Below, piece after piece: positions 1-8,690 of a stretch of DNA of 64,000 bases. The notes beneath the pieces were generated by a model. That model saw nothing but the letters and a program-made list of their open reading frames with translations. It was not told the origin of the DNA and did not search any database. Position 1 is the first letter of the stretch, and the number at the start of each line of letters is the position of its first letter. A program made the position numbers and the translations under genes. Source of the DNA: Enterobacter sp. JUb54 (lineage in GTDB: Bacteria; Pseudomonadota; Gammaproteobacteria; Enterobacterales; Enterobacteriaceae); assembly GCF_014298075.1 (NCBI RefSeq), contig NZ_CP060418.1:1240001-1304000 (forward strand), in the 5' to 3' direction.

Positions 1-18
1 GTAAGCGCTCGTCATAGC

Positions 19-58
19 GCAGCGTTGCACCGTTTTGAAGCAACGCTGCCGCTTTTTT
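19..58 (+). terminator. Rho-independent terminator of an upstream gene
   Basis: A 10-bp stem (19-28 with 40-49), an 11-nt loop and a T run at 53-58 form an intrinsic terminator. It probably ends a plus-strand gene lying to the left of the window. The right-hand flank leads straight into the urt promoter region. Confidence 0.8.
26..42. promoter_or_regulatory. Possible NtrC site upstream of urtA
   Basis: The 17-bp element reads TGCACC-N5-GAAGCA against the NtrC consensus TGCACC-N5-GGTGCA: the left half is perfect and the right half matches 4 of 6. Its centre is about 96 bp upstream of the start predicted from the sigma-54 element at 104-118, a usual enhancer distance. It lies inside the terminator stem, so part of the dyad may exist only for that hairpin. 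Confidence 0.4.
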
Positions 59-103
59 CCCTTCCCCTCGCGCTACATCGCGCTTTCTGATTGCCAGATA
101 ACC

Positions 104-118
104 TGGCACCATTTTTGC
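104..118 (+). promoter_or_regulatory. Sigma-54 (-24/-12) promoter of urtABCDE
   Basis: The element TGGCAC-CATTT-TTGC has GG at 105-106 and GC at 117-118, exactly 10 nt apart, matching the RpoN consensus almost perfectly. The predicted start is near 130, giving a leader of about 50 nt before urtA. Nitrogen control of urea uptake is biologically sensible. Confidence 0.75.
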
Positions 119-179
119 CTTATCACTTCCGGTTAGTCGTTAATTCATTTTTTGTCTTTGCGCTATTCAGGAGTGAATC

Positions 180-1451
180 ATGCAGCGTCGAACATTATTA
201 AAAGCTTTTGCACTCTCCGCCTCTGTGATCAGCATGGGCTACTCATTCCAGGTTTACGCCGCCGACACCATTAAAGTCGGGATTATGCACTCGCTTTCCG
301 GGACGATGGCGATTTCCGAAACGCCGTTAAAAGATGTGGCGCTGATGGCGATCGACGACATTAACGCCAAAGGCGGGGTGCTGGGAAAAAAACTCGAGCC
401 GGTGGTAGTGGACCCCGCCTCAAACTGGCCGCTGTTCGCTGAAAAGGCCCGCCAGCTGCTGACTCAGGATAAAGTCGCGGCGGTGTTCGGCTGCTGGACA
501 TCGGTATCGCGCAAATCGGTGCTGCCGGTGTTTGAAGAGCTGAACGGCCTGCTGTTCTATCCGGTGCAGTATGAAGGCGAAGAGATGTCGCCTAACGTCT
601 TCTACACCGGCGCGGCGCCTAACCAGCAGGCGATCCCGGCGGTGGAATATCTGCTGAGTGAAGATGGCGGCGGGGCGAAACGCTTCTTCCTGCTGGGGAC
701 GGACTACGTCTATCCGCGCACCACCAACAAAATCCTGCGCGCCTTCCTGCATGCCAAAGGGATTCAGGATAAAGACATCGAAGAGGTCTACACCCCGTTC
801 GGCTACAGCGATTATCAGACCATCGTGGCCAACATTAAGAAATTCTCCGCCGGTGGCAAAACGGCGGTGGTGTCCACCATCAACGGCGACTCCAACGTGC
901 CGTTCTATAAAGAGCTGGCGAACCAGGGGCTGAAAGCCACCGACGTGCCGGTGGTGGCCTTCTCGGTGGGTGAAGAAGAGCTGCGCGGCATCGATACCAA
1001 ACCGCTGGTAGGCAACCTGGCGGCCTGGAACTACTTTGAGTCCGTGGATAACCCGACCAACAAACAGTTCGTCGCCGATTATCGCGCCTATGCCAAAGCC
1101 CATAAGCTGCCAAACGCCGATACCGTAGTCACCAACGACCCGATGGAAGCCACCTGGGTCGGGATGCACATGTGGGCGCAGGCGGTGGCCAAAGCCGGTA
1201 CGACGGATGTTGATAAGGTGCGGGCGGCGATGGCCGGACAAACCTTTAAAGCGCCGTCAGGTTTCACGCTGACCATGGATGCCACCAACCATCACCTGCA
1301 TAAACCAGTGATGATCGGCGAAATCGAAGCCAACGGCCAGTTCAACGTGGTCTGGCAGACCGAGGAGCCGGTTCGCGCCCAGCCGTGGAGCCCATGGATC
1401 GCCGGTAACGATAAGAAGCCCGATCACCCGGTAAAAACCGCCGCGAATTAA
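180..1451 (+). CDS. urtA: Urea ABC transporter substrate-binding protein UrtA
   Basis: UrtA is the periplasmic urea-binding subunit of the high-affinity UrtABCDE importer. The 423-residue product starts with a signal sequence carrying a twin-arginine pair (R3-R4, QRRTLLKAF) and a probable cleavage site near residue 27, so Tat export is possible. The mature part has the type I periplasmic binding fold of the amide/urea-binding LivJ-like group (IKVGIMHSLSGTMAISE, then VVVDPASNWP). The ATG at 180 follows AGGAG at a good distance. It is the first gene of urtABCDE, behind a sigma-54-type promoter. The full five-gene set makes the urea assignment firm over a branched-chain amino-acid alternative. 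Confidence 0.93.
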   Translation: MQRRTLLKAFALSASVISMGYSFQVYAADTIKVGIMHSLSGTMAISETPLKDVALMAIDDINAKGGVLGKKLEPVVVDPASNWPLFAEKARQLLTQDKVAAVFGCWTSVSRKSVLPVFEELNGLLFYPVQYEGEEMSPNVFYTGAAPNQQAIPAVEYLLSEDGGGAKRFFLLGTDYVYPRTTNKILRAFLHAKGIQDKDIEEVYTPFGYSDYQTIVANIKKFSAGGKTAVVSTINGDSNVPFYKELANQGLKATDVPVVAFSVGEEELRGIDTKPLVGNLAAWNYFESVDNPTNKQFVADYRAYAKAHKLPNADTVVTNDPMEATWVGMHMWAQAVAKAGTTDVDKVRAAMAGQTFKAPSGFTLTMDATNHHLHKPVMIGEIEANGQFNVVWQTEEPVRAQPWSPWIAGNDKKPDHPVKTAAN

Positions 1452-1460
1452 TCCTGTCCA

Positions 1461-1533
1461 CCCGGGCCTGGCCCGGGATATCTCACCGTAGCCCCGGCAT
1501 GCGTTGTTATGACCGGGGATACCCGTAACGGGT
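1461..1533 (+). other. Three consecutive hairpins between urtA and urtB
   Basis: Three stem-loops follow one another: 1461-1467 with 1471-1477 (CCCGGGC stem), 1492-1497 with 1513-1518 (CCCCGG stem), and 1521-1525 with 1529-1533 (ACCCG stem). None is followed by a T run. Hairpins here commonly protect the binding-protein mRNA and lower expression of the permease genes downstream. That role is inferred. Confidence 0.6.
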
Positions 1534-1553
1534 GACAGCACAAGGAGACGATC

Positions 1554-3119
1554 ATGAACGCATGGCGCATCATGAGTTACGGTTTTGCGTTGCTGATAAT
1601 GCTGCTGCCGTGGCAGACCCAGGCTGCGGAAGCCGACGATTTTGTCGTGGCAACCCGCAGCCAGCAGGCGCAGCTGCTGGAGCAGTGGGCCGCCGCGCCC
1701 CAGGCGCAACGACTGCCGCTGCTGCGGGCGTTGAAGGCGGAAACGCTGACGGTCGATGGCAGCGGTCATGCCTTCAGTCAGCAACAGCCGCTGGGCGCCG
1801 CGCAGACGCCGCAAGGGGCGACAAAACCGGTTCGCCTCACCAACCGCCTGCGTAATCTGGTCGCCGGGGCGCTGGCGACGCACCTGCTGGTTAGTGACAA
1901 CGTCACAGAAAGGCTCTCCGCCGTCAAAACCCTGCAACGGGAGGCGACGCCGGAAATGGCAGGCCTGCTCGAGCAGCGGATGGCGCAGGAGACTAATGAC
2001 GGTGTGAAAGCCCAGCTGGAGATTGCGCTGGCCCGGCTGCAGCTGGCCAGCCCCGACAGCGCTCGCCGCCTGGCCGCCGTTGAGCGGCTCGGCCACGCCG
2101 TTGACCCGGACACCCAGGCGCTGTTAATTCCCTTTACCGATGTCCAGCATGAGCCGGACGCGCAGGTCCGTCAGGCCGCGGCCCACAGTCTCAGTCAGAT
2201 TAAACAGCGCCTGATGCTGGGCGATGTTCTTGGGCAGGCCTTTATGGGGCTGTCGCTGGGGTCGGTGCTGCTGCTGGCGGCGCTGGGACTGGCGATTACC
2301 TACGGTCTGCTGGGCGTTATCAATATGGCCCACGGCGAAATGCTGATGCTCGGCGCCTACAGCTGCTGGCTGGTTCAGCAAGCGCTGGCGCAATTCGCGC
2401 CGCAGTGGCTGGCTTTTTATCCGCTGATTGCGCTGCCGGTGGCATTTATGATCACCGGCGGTATCGGGATGGCGCTGGAACGCACCATTATCCGCCATCT
2501 GTATGGCCGGCCGCTGGAAACGTTACTGGCGACTTGGGGGATCAGCCTGATGCTGATCCAGTTGGTGCGCATGTTGTTCGGCGCGCAGAACCTCGAAGTG
2601 GCAAACCCGGCCTGGCTTTCCGGCGGTTTGCAGGTGTTGCCAAACCTGATCCTGCCGTGGAACCGGCTGGCGGTGCTGGGTTTTGTGCTGCTGGTCCTGT
2701 TCTTTACCTGGCTTATCCTCAACAAAACCCGTTTGGGCATGAACGTGCGGGCGGTGACGCAGAACCGGGCGATGGCGGCCTGCTGCGGCGTGCCAACCGG
2801 GCGGGTCGATATGCTGGCGTTTGGTCTCGGTTCGGGGATCGCCGGGCTGGGCGGGGTGGCGCTGTCGCAGCTCGGTAACGTCGGTCCGGAACTGGGCCAG
2901 GGCTATATCATCGACTCCTTCCTGGTGGTGGTGCTCGGTGGCGTAGGCCAGCTGGCGGGTAGCGTGGTGGCAGCCTTTGGTCTGGGTATCTTCAATAAAA
3001 TTCTTGAGCCGCAGCTCGGCGCGGTACTGGGCAAGATCCTGATCCTGGTACTGATTATTCTGTTTATCCAGAAACGTCCGCAGGGACTGTTCGCACTGAA
3101 AGGCAGGGTGATTGACTGA
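1554..3119 (+). CDS. urtB: Urea ABC transporter permease UrtB
   Basis: UrtB is one of two LivH/LivM-type inner-membrane permeases of the urea importer. The 521-residue length is typical of proteobacterial UrtB. It has a signal sequence (about 1-24), a soluble periplasmic domain of about 190 residues with helical repeat-like sequence, then a hydrophobic permease domain from about residue 225 with the family motif INMAHGE near 256-262. AAGGAG precedes the ATG at 1554. The stop overlaps the urtC start by one base (TGATG), indicating translational coupling. Confidence 0.92.
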   Translation: MNAWRIMSYGFALLIMLLPWQTQAAEADDFVVATRSQQAQLLEQWAAAPQAQRLPLLRALKAETLTVDGSGHAFSQQQPLGAAQTPQGATKPVRLTNRLRNLVAGALATHLLVSDNVTERLSAVKTLQREATPEMAGLLEQRMAQETNDGVKAQLEIALARLQLASPDSARRLAAVERLGHAVDPDTQALLIPFTDVQHEPDAQVRQAAAHSLSQIKQRLMLGDVLGQAFMGLSLGSVLLLAALGLAITYGLLGVINMAHGEMLMLGAYSCWLVQQALAQFAPQWLAFYPLIALPVAFMITGGIGMALERTIIRHLYGRPLETLLATWGISLMLIQLVRMLFGAQNLEVANPAWLSGGLQVLPNLILPWNRLAVLGFVLLVLFFTWLILNKTRLGMNVRAVTQNRAMAACCGVPTGRVDMLAFGLGSGIAGLGGVALSQLGNVGPELGQGYIIDSFLVVVLGGVGQLAGSVVAAFGLGIFNKILEPQLGAVLGKILILVLIILFIQKRPQGLFALKGRVID

Positions 3120-4192
3120 TGAGCCAACCGATAACACTGACGCTGGCGCGTAAGGCGCCGCGACCTTTGCAGTGGCTCGGGCTGCTGCTGATTCTGGGCC
3201 TGGTGAGCATGCCGTTTCTGGCGCTGCTGCCCCAGTCGCATCCGCTGGCGGTATCGACCTGGCTGTTGACGTTGACCGGCAAAATCCTGTGCTACGCCAT
3301 TGTGGCAGTGGCGTTGGATCTGGTGTGGGGCTACGCCGGGATGCTGTCGCTGGGCCACGGCATCTTTTTCGCGCTTGGCGGTTATGCGATGGGGATGTAC
3401 CTGATGCGTCAGGCGGCAGGTGACGGCCTGCCGGCATTTATGTCGTTTTTGTCGTGGAACGAACTACCGTGGTTCTGGTGGGGAACGCAACATTTTGCCT
3501 GGGCGATGCTGCTGGTGGTGCTGGTGCCGGGCGTGCTGGCGCTGGTATTCGGCTGGTTTGCCTTCCGCTCGAAAATCAAAGGCGTCTACTTCTCGATCAT
3601 GACCCAGGCGCTGACCTATGCCGGGATGCTGCTGTTCTTCCGTAACGAAACCGGCTTTGGTGGAAATAACGGTTTTACCGGGTTCACTACGCTGCTGGGC
3701 TTTTCCGTCACCGCGACCAGCACGCGGGCGGCGCTGTTTTTAGCGACGGTTCTGCTGCTGTTATTGACGCTATGGATCGGCTATCTGCTGGCGCAAAGCA
3801 AGTTTGGCCGCATCCTGACCGCGGTGCGCGATGCGGAAAACCGCCTGATGTTCTGCGGTTACGATCCGCGCGGATTTAAGCTGCTGGTGTGGACGCTGTC
3901 GGCGGTGTTGTGCGGGCTGGCGGGGGCGCTGTACGTCCCGCAGGTCGGGATTATCAACCCCAGCGAAATGTCGCCGACCAACTCCATCGAAGCCGCCATT
4001 TGGGTCGCGCTGGGCGGACGCGGCACCTTGATTGGTCCAGTGCTGGGGGCCGGACTGGTGAACGGCGCCAAGAGCCTGTTTACCGTGGCGATGCCGGAGT
4101 ACTGGCAGCTGTTCCTCGGTCTGATTTTTATTATCGTGACCCTGTTTTTACCGCGCGGGGTCATTGGCCTGCTGCGTAAAGGAGATCGCTGA
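3119..4192 (+). CDS. urtC: Urea ABC transporter permease UrtC
   Basis: UrtC is the second membrane subunit of the urea importer. The 357-residue protein is almost entirely hydrophobic and has the LivM-type segment GYAGMLSLGHGIFFALGGY near residues 70-90 and a C-terminal ALGGRGTLIGPVLGA loop. It starts within the urtB stop and its own stop overlaps the urtD start by one base, so urtB, urtC and urtD form a tightly coupled string. No oddities were seen. Confidence 0.92.
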   Translation: MSQPITLTLARKAPRPLQWLGLLLILGLVSMPFLALLPQSHPLAVSTWLLTLTGKILCYAIVAVALDLVWGYAGMLSLGHGIFFALGGYAMGMYLMRQAAGDGLPAFMSFLSWNELPWFWWGTQHFAWAMLLVVLVPGVLALVFGWFAFRSKIKGVYFSIMTQALTYAGMLLFFRNETGFGGNNGFTGFTTLLGFSVTATSTRAALFLATVLLLLLTLWIGYLLAQSKFGRILTAVRDAENRLMFCGYDPRGFKLLVWTLSAVLCGLAGALYVPQVGIINPSEMSPTNSIEAAIWVALGGRGTLIGPVLGAGLVNGAKSLFTVAMPEYWQLFLGLIFIIVTLFLPRGVIGLLRKGDR

Positions 4193-4989
4193 TGCAACCA
4201 GATGATGGTTTATTTACCCGTCAGCAGCCGACGGACCGCTTTCGCGAACAGACCGACCCGGTGCTGCAGTTGGAAAAAATCAACGTTAATTTTGATGGTT
4301 TCCAGGCGCTGACCGATCTCTCTTTGCAGATTGGCGTCGGGGAATTGCGCTGCGTCATCGGCCCCAACGGCGCCGGGAAAACCACGCTGATGGATGTGAT
4401 CACCGGCAAAACCCGGCCGCAAAGCGGCAAGGCGCTGTATGACCAGTCGATCGACTTGATGACCCTCGATCCTATCGCGATCGCTCGTCAGGGAATTGGA
4501 CGCAAATTCCAGAAACCCACGGTGTTTGAAGCGTTAACCGTTGCGGAAAACCTCGAGCTGGCGCTGAAGGGCGATAAGTCTGTGTGGGCCAGCCTGCGGG
4601 CGCGGCTCAACGGCGAGCAGGAGGACCGCATCAGCGAAATCCTGCGCCTGCTGCGTCTCGAGGCCGAACGCGGGCGCGCGGCGGGGCTGCTCTCCCACGG
4701 GCAAAAACAGTTTCTCGAGATCGGCATGCTGCTGGTGCAGGAGCCGCATCTGTTGCTGCTCGATGAACCCGCCGCCGGGATGACCGATGCCGAAACCGAG
4801 TATACCGCCGAGCTGTTTCGTACCCTGGCCGGGCAGCACTCGCTGATGGTGGTGGAACACGACATGGGGTTTGTCGAAACCATCGCCGACCGGGTCACGG
4901 TGCTGCATCAGGGGCAGGTGCTGGCGGAAGGGTCGCTGCGCGAAGTGCAGGACAACGAGCAGGTGATTGAAGTCTATCTCGGACGTTAA
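4192..4989 (+). CDS. urtD: Urea ABC transporter ATPase UrtD
   Basis: UrtD is one of two cytoplasmic ATPases energising urea import. The 265-residue protein has Walker A GPNGAGKTT at about residues 57-65, the LivG-like signature LSHGQKQ instead of LSGGQ, Walker B followed by DEPAAGM, and the switch region VVEHDMGFV. An N-terminal extension of about 25 residues precedes the ATPase domain. The start lies in the urtC stop (TGATG). Confidence 0.92.
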   Translation: MQPDDGLFTRQQPTDRFREQTDPVLQLEKINVNFDGFQALTDLSLQIGVGELRCVIGPNGAGKTTLMDVITGKTRPQSGKALYDQSIDLMTLDPIAIARQGIGRKFQKPTVFEALTVAENLELALKGDKSVWASLRARLNGEQEDRISEILRLLRLEAERGRAAGLLSHGQKQFLEIGMLLVQEPHLLLLDEPAAGMTDAETEYTAELFRTLAGQHSLMVVEHDMGFVETIADRVTVLHQGQVLAEGSLREVQDNEQVIEVYLGR

Positions 4990-4998
4990 GGAGCGCGG

Positions 4999-5697
4999 AT
5001 GCTACAGGTTAACCAGTTACATCAATACTATGGCGGCAGTCATATTCTGCGCGGCGTAAATTTTGAGGCCCGTCAGGGCGAAATCACCTGCTTGCTGGGG
5101 CGCAATGGCGTGGGCAAAACCACCTTGCTGAAGTGCCTGATGGGGCTGATTCCGGCCCGCAGCGGCGACGTTATCTGGCAGGAAAAGCCCATCACCCAGC
5201 GTAAGCCGCACCAGCGGGTGCAGGCCGGGATTGCCTATGTGCCGCAGGGGCGCGAAATATTTCCCCGTCTGACGGTGGAAGAGAACCTGCTGATGGGGCT
5301 GTCGCGCTTTCCCGCCAGGGAGGCCAGCCAGGTGCCGGAGGAGATTTATCAGCTGTTTCCGGTACTGAAAACCATGAAGCAGCGGCGCGGTGGCGACCTC
5401 TCCGGCGGTCAGCAGCAGCAGCTGGCTATCGGGCGTGCGCTGGCCAGCCGCCCGCAGTTGCTGATCCTCGATGAGCCTACGGAGGGCATTCAGCCGTCGG
5501 TCATCAAAGAGATAGGAGAGGTGATCCGCCAGTTGGCGAACCGTGGCGACATGGCAATCCTGCTGGTGGAGCAGTTTTATGATTTCGCCGCGGCGCTGGC
5601 GGATCGCTATCTGGTGATGTCTCGCGGCACGATTATTCAGCAGGGCAATGGCGCGGATATGGAAGCCGAAGGGGTACGCGGCATGGTGACGATTTAA
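4999..5697 (+). CDS. urtE: Urea ABC transporter ATPase UrtE
   Basis: UrtE is the second ATPase of the urea importer and the last gene of the operon. The 232-residue LivF-type protein has Walker A GRNGVGKTT, signature LSGGQQQQLAIGRAL and Walker B LLILDEPTEGIQPS; the TEGIQPS ending is typical of UrtE/LivF. GGAGCG precedes the ATG, 9 bp after the urtD stop. No urease genes are visible, so imported urea must be used by enzymes encoded elsewhere. Confidence 0.92.
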   Translation: MLQVNQLHQYYGGSHILRGVNFEARQGEITCLLGRNGVGKTTLLKCLMGLIPARSGDVIWQEKPITQRKPHQRVQAGIAYVPQGREIFPRLTVEENLLMGLSRFPAREASQVPEEIYQLFPVLKTMKQRRGGDLSGGQQQQLAIGRALASRPQLLILDEPTEGIQPSVIKEIGEVIRQLANRGDMAILLVEQFYDFAAALADRYLVMSRGTIIQQGNGADMEAEGVRGMVTI

Positions 5698-5702
5698 CCC
5701 CA

Positions 5703-5720
5703 TCGGCCCGGCGGGGCCGA
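5703..5720. terminator. Hairpin between convergent urtE and XRE gene
   Basis: TCGGCCC (5703-5709) pairs with GGGCCGA (5714-5720) around a GGCG loop. No T run follows on either strand, so this is a weak or Rho-assisted terminator candidate for the convergent genes. Confidence 0.35.
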
Positions 5721-5738
5721 GGGTTGTCCGCACCGCCG

Positions 5739-6209
5739 CTATTTACGCAGCAGTCGCTGCAGGCGAGCCTGACGCCAGTTGCGGATGAGCCCGCCGAAGA
5801 CAAACAGGCGTAATCCGCGGACCAGCAGCAGCGTACCCCAGATCGCGGCCACCCACGCAGACCAGTAATAGTCCGGATGAGTAAAGCGGTTTAGCAGCAC
5901 CAGCAGTACGCATACCACCAGCGCCGTCGACATCGATCGCAAAAAGCGGCTCTCCTGATGCAGGCGCGCTTTTGCCTCTTCGATACGTTGGTCCAGCGAC
6001 GTCTCGTTGCCAGCCGGCGCATCAGCGGTAATGTCGGCGACGTTGACCTCAAACACCGCCGCCAGGGCGCTGAGGGTTTCGAGCGCCGGACGATCGCCAT
6101 TTTCGATACGCTGGATGGTCCGCACGCTAACGCCGGTGAGTTCGGCTAACTGCTCCTGGGACCAGGCACGTTGCAGACGTAATTGTTTAACCTGATTGCT
6201 GCTGTTCAT
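5739..6209 (-). CDS. XRE-family regulator with C-terminal 2TM domain
   Basis: A 156-residue protein. Residues 5-60 form an XRE/Cro helix-turn-helix (WSQEQLAELTGVSVRTIQRI), followed by a charged linker and two predicted membrane helices around residues 95-145, as in the 2TM-domain fusions. It is probably a membrane-attached DNA-binding protein; its signal is unknown. The start at 6209 is preferred over an upstream in-frame start (6347) because CGGAGATAGACAAC precedes it and the helix-turn-helix begins at once. It converges on urtE and may be unrelated to urea transport. Confidence 0.8.
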   Translation of the reverse strand: MNSSNQVKQLRLQRAWSQEQLAELTGVSVRTIQRIENGDRPALETLSALAAVFEVNVADITADAPAGNETSLDQRIEEAKARLHQESRFLRSMSTALVVCVLLVLLNRFTHPDYYWSAWVAAIWGTLLLVRGLRLFVFGGLIRNWRQARLQRLLRK

Positions 6210-6325
6210 GTTGTCTATCTCCGGGTGAAAACCTGAGATGGAGTGTGCGACAGAGCACCGTCGGGCACCACGATCCGCACCCGACAGCCACCCGACAGTA
6301 ACCTGACAGCCCCATGACACGTGGC

Positions 6326-7525
6326 TCAGGCGCTGGCGGTTGCGCAACCGCCGCTATGCCACGGGCGCGCTTTCATGCCGCGTAAAATCATGATCCAGGC
6401 GACGATTATCGCCACCATCAACACCACAAACAGCGACCAGTGTGGCATATGGGTCAGGATAGCGCCGGTCATCATCGGGTTAAAGGCCGCACCCAGCCAG
6501 CCCAGCGACTGGGCGGAAAAGTAGCTGGCTTTCATCCCCGGCGGGGCAATGTTATCAATCAGCATGTATTCGCCCGGGGCATAGATAATCTCGCCGAGGG
6601 TAAACACCGCGGCAGACAGACCCCACATCAGCAAGCTGCTGTCAGAGATCATAAAACCGCCCAGCCCAAGGATGAAACAGACCGTGCCGAAGGTCATCAG
6701 CGGGCGGATGTTTCTGGCGCTGAGTCGCCGGCCCACGGCGTACTGCAGGGAGACCACCACCGCGGCGTTCACCGGCAGCACCACCGCCACTACCTTTTCG
6801 GCAAAGCTGCTATCGGCAACCACCAGTACATACTGGGAAATACAGGACGCGAAGGAGCCGCCAACAAACGAGGCCAGCAGGCCGGAAAAGGTAAACCACA
6901 GCAGGGCCCGGTCGCGTAGCAGCACCGACGGCGACCACTGCACCGCGTTATCCTGGGCGACCGCCGCCGTCGTGCGCTGGACGAAAAGCTGAATAAACAC
7001 CAGCGGTACCGACGCGCAGGCCGCTGCCAGCCAGAATGGCAGGTTGATGCTGTGCATCACCAACAGCGTGCCGATAGGCGGCCCGACGGTCCAGCCAATA
7101 TTGAGAATGGTATAGTTGAGGGAAAAAATCCGCGCTTTTTTCTCCGGCGACAGCATATCGGCAAACCAGGCCTTCAGCACGGTGGCGAAGACGGAATAGG
7201 CGCAGTTGATCAGGGCGAAGAAGAACACCACCAGCGTCACGCTATTGACCAGCGGAATGGCAATAAAGCCGCCGATAAAGGCCAGTATCGCAATCAGCAT
7301 ATAGCGTTTTTTATCAAACTTATCCGCCAGGATGCCGAACCCCATGCTGAACACCACGCCGATCGTCAGGGCGATGGACAGCGCATAGCCAATGTGATCC
7401 ACCGCCAGATGGTACTGACGGGTGAGGAAGATGGTCATAAAGGGGAGCGTGGCGCCGCGACCGATAGTCAGCAACAGCGAGGACGCCAGCAATGCAATGG
7501 TCGAGCGCCTGATGGTCGGTATCAT
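6326..7525 (-). CDS. ydeE: MFS exporter YdeE
   Basis: A 399-residue, 12-helix major facilitator closely matching E. coli YdeE from end to end (SALLASSLLLTIGRGATLP, GILADKFDKKRYML). The E. coli protein is reported to export dipeptides and related compounds across the inner membrane. The neighbourhood (eamA and marRAB) is the same as in E. coli. It is divergent from eamA across a 192-bp AT-rich intergenic region, which probably carries both promoters. Confidence 0.88.
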   Translation of the reverse strand: MIPTIRRSTIALLASSLLLTIGRGATLPFMTIFLTRQYHLAVDHIGYALSIALTIGVVFSMGFGILADKFDKKRYMLIAILAFIGGFIAIPLVNSVTLVVFFFALINCAYSVFATVLKAWFADMLSPEKKARIFSLNYTILNIGWTVGPPIGTLLVMHSINLPFWLAAACASVPLVFIQLFVQRTTAAVAQDNAVQWSPSVLLRDRALLWFTFSGLLASFVGGSFASCISQYVLVVADSSFAEKVVAVVLPVNAAVVVSLQYAVGRRLSARNIRPLMTFGTVCFILGLGGFMISDSSLLMWGLSAAVFTLGEIIYAPGEYMLIDNIAPPGMKASYFSAQSLGWLGAAFNPMMTGAILTHMPHWSLFVVLMVAIIVAWIMILRGMKARPWHSGGCATASA

Positions 7526-7717
7526 TTTTTTGCCTGATGAAATGTTATTTTTATGTTGTACCCTTCAGAAATATCATGCTCTTAATAGCTTGTATAGCCT
7601 TGCCAGGTGTCCGGAGATGCTTTTCGACCCTGCCAAAAATAATGATCTATCCGCCGGGGCAGTTTTTCGGTACTTTGATTTAGTTCACAAAAATTTACAT
7701 AACAACAGAGGCAGGGT

Positions 7718-8617
7718 ATGACACGTAAAGACGGGCTGCTGGCGCTGCTGGTGGTCGTGGTATGGGGGCTTAATTTTGTCGTGATTAAGCTCGGTCTTCA
7801 TAATATGCCGCCACTGATGCTGGCCGGGCTGCGGTTTTTACTGGTGGCCTTTCCGGCGCTGTTGTTTGTCGCCCGGCCGAAGATTCCGCTGCGCTTGCTG
7901 CTGGGCTATGGGCTGACCATCAGCTTCGGCCAGTTCGCCTTTTTATTCTGCGCCATCTCTTTAGGCATGCCCGCCGGGCTGGCATCGCTGGTGCTGCAGG
8001 CGCAGGCGTTCTTCACTATTATTCTCGGCGTCTTTGCCTTTGGCGAACGGCTACAGGGCAAGCAGATGGCGGGGATTGCGCTGGCCATCTTCGGCGTGCT
8101 GGTGCTGGTTGAGGCGAGCCTCGGCGGCCAGCATGTGCCGGCGATTGGCTTTATGCTGACCCTGGCCGCCGCGCTGAGCTGGGCCACGGGCAATATCTTT
8201 AATAAGAAGATCATGTCCCATGCCGAGAAGCCGCAGATTATGTCGCTGGTGGTGTGGAGCGCCTTGATTCCTGTCCTGCCGTTTATGCTGGCGTCATGGT
8301 TTATTGATGGCCCGCAGGTGATGGCCGACAGCCTGCGCCATATCGATATGTTGACGGTGTTCTCGCTGCTGTATCTGGCGTTTGTTGCCACCATCGTCGG
8401 TTACGGTATCTGGGGCTCGCTGCTCGGGCGCTATGAAACCTGGCGGGTGGCGCCGCTGTCGCTGCTGGTACCGGTGGTGGGAATGGCCAGCGCCGCGCTG
8501 CTGCTCGGCGAAACCCTGAACGGATTGCAGATGCTGGGGGCGGTGTTGATCATGGGCGGCCTGTATATCAACGTGTTCGGTCTGCGGGTGCGTCGGGCTG
8601 GCGCGGTGCCGAGATAA
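7718..8617 (+). CDS. eamA: Cysteine/O-acetylserine exporter EamA
   Basis: A 299-residue, ten-helix DMT-superfamily transporter with two EamA repeats, highly similar to E. coli EamA (YdeD), which exports O-acetylserine and cysteine. The N-terminal RKDGLLALLVVVVWGLNF and the second repeat ATIVGYGIWGSLLGRYETWR are diagnostic. The ATG at 7718 follows GGCAGGG. It is divergent from ydeE. Confidence 0.9.
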   Translation: MTRKDGLLALLVVVVWGLNFVVIKLGLHNMPPLMLAGLRFLLVAFPALLFVARPKIPLRLLLGYGLTISFGQFAFLFCAISLGMPAGLASLVLQAQAFFTIILGVFAFGERLQGKQMAGIALAIFGVLVLVEASLGGQHVPAIGFMLTLAAALSWATGNIFNKKIMSHAEKPQIMSLVVWSALIPVLPFMLASWFIDGPQVMADSLRHIDMLTVFSLLYLAFVATIVGYGIWGSLLGRYETWRVAPLSLLVPVVGMASAALLLGETLNGLQMLGAVLIMGGLYINVFGLRVRRAGAVPR

Positions 8618-8690
8618 GCCCAGGTGCTTGCGCTGATTTCACCGGGCAAGCGCGGATCTTTATAAAGAAAACACGCTAAAAGGAATTTCA

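Noticed and set aside
420-1241. 273-codon minus-strand open frame across urtA
   Set aside because: It is the codon-biased shadow of urtA; its product is arginine- and histidine-rich without any known domain, and it has no ribosome-binding site.
2523-3437. 304-codon minus-strand frame across urtB and urtC
   Set aside because: Antisense to two firmly identified permease genes, with low-complexity composition typical of a GC-rich shadow frame.
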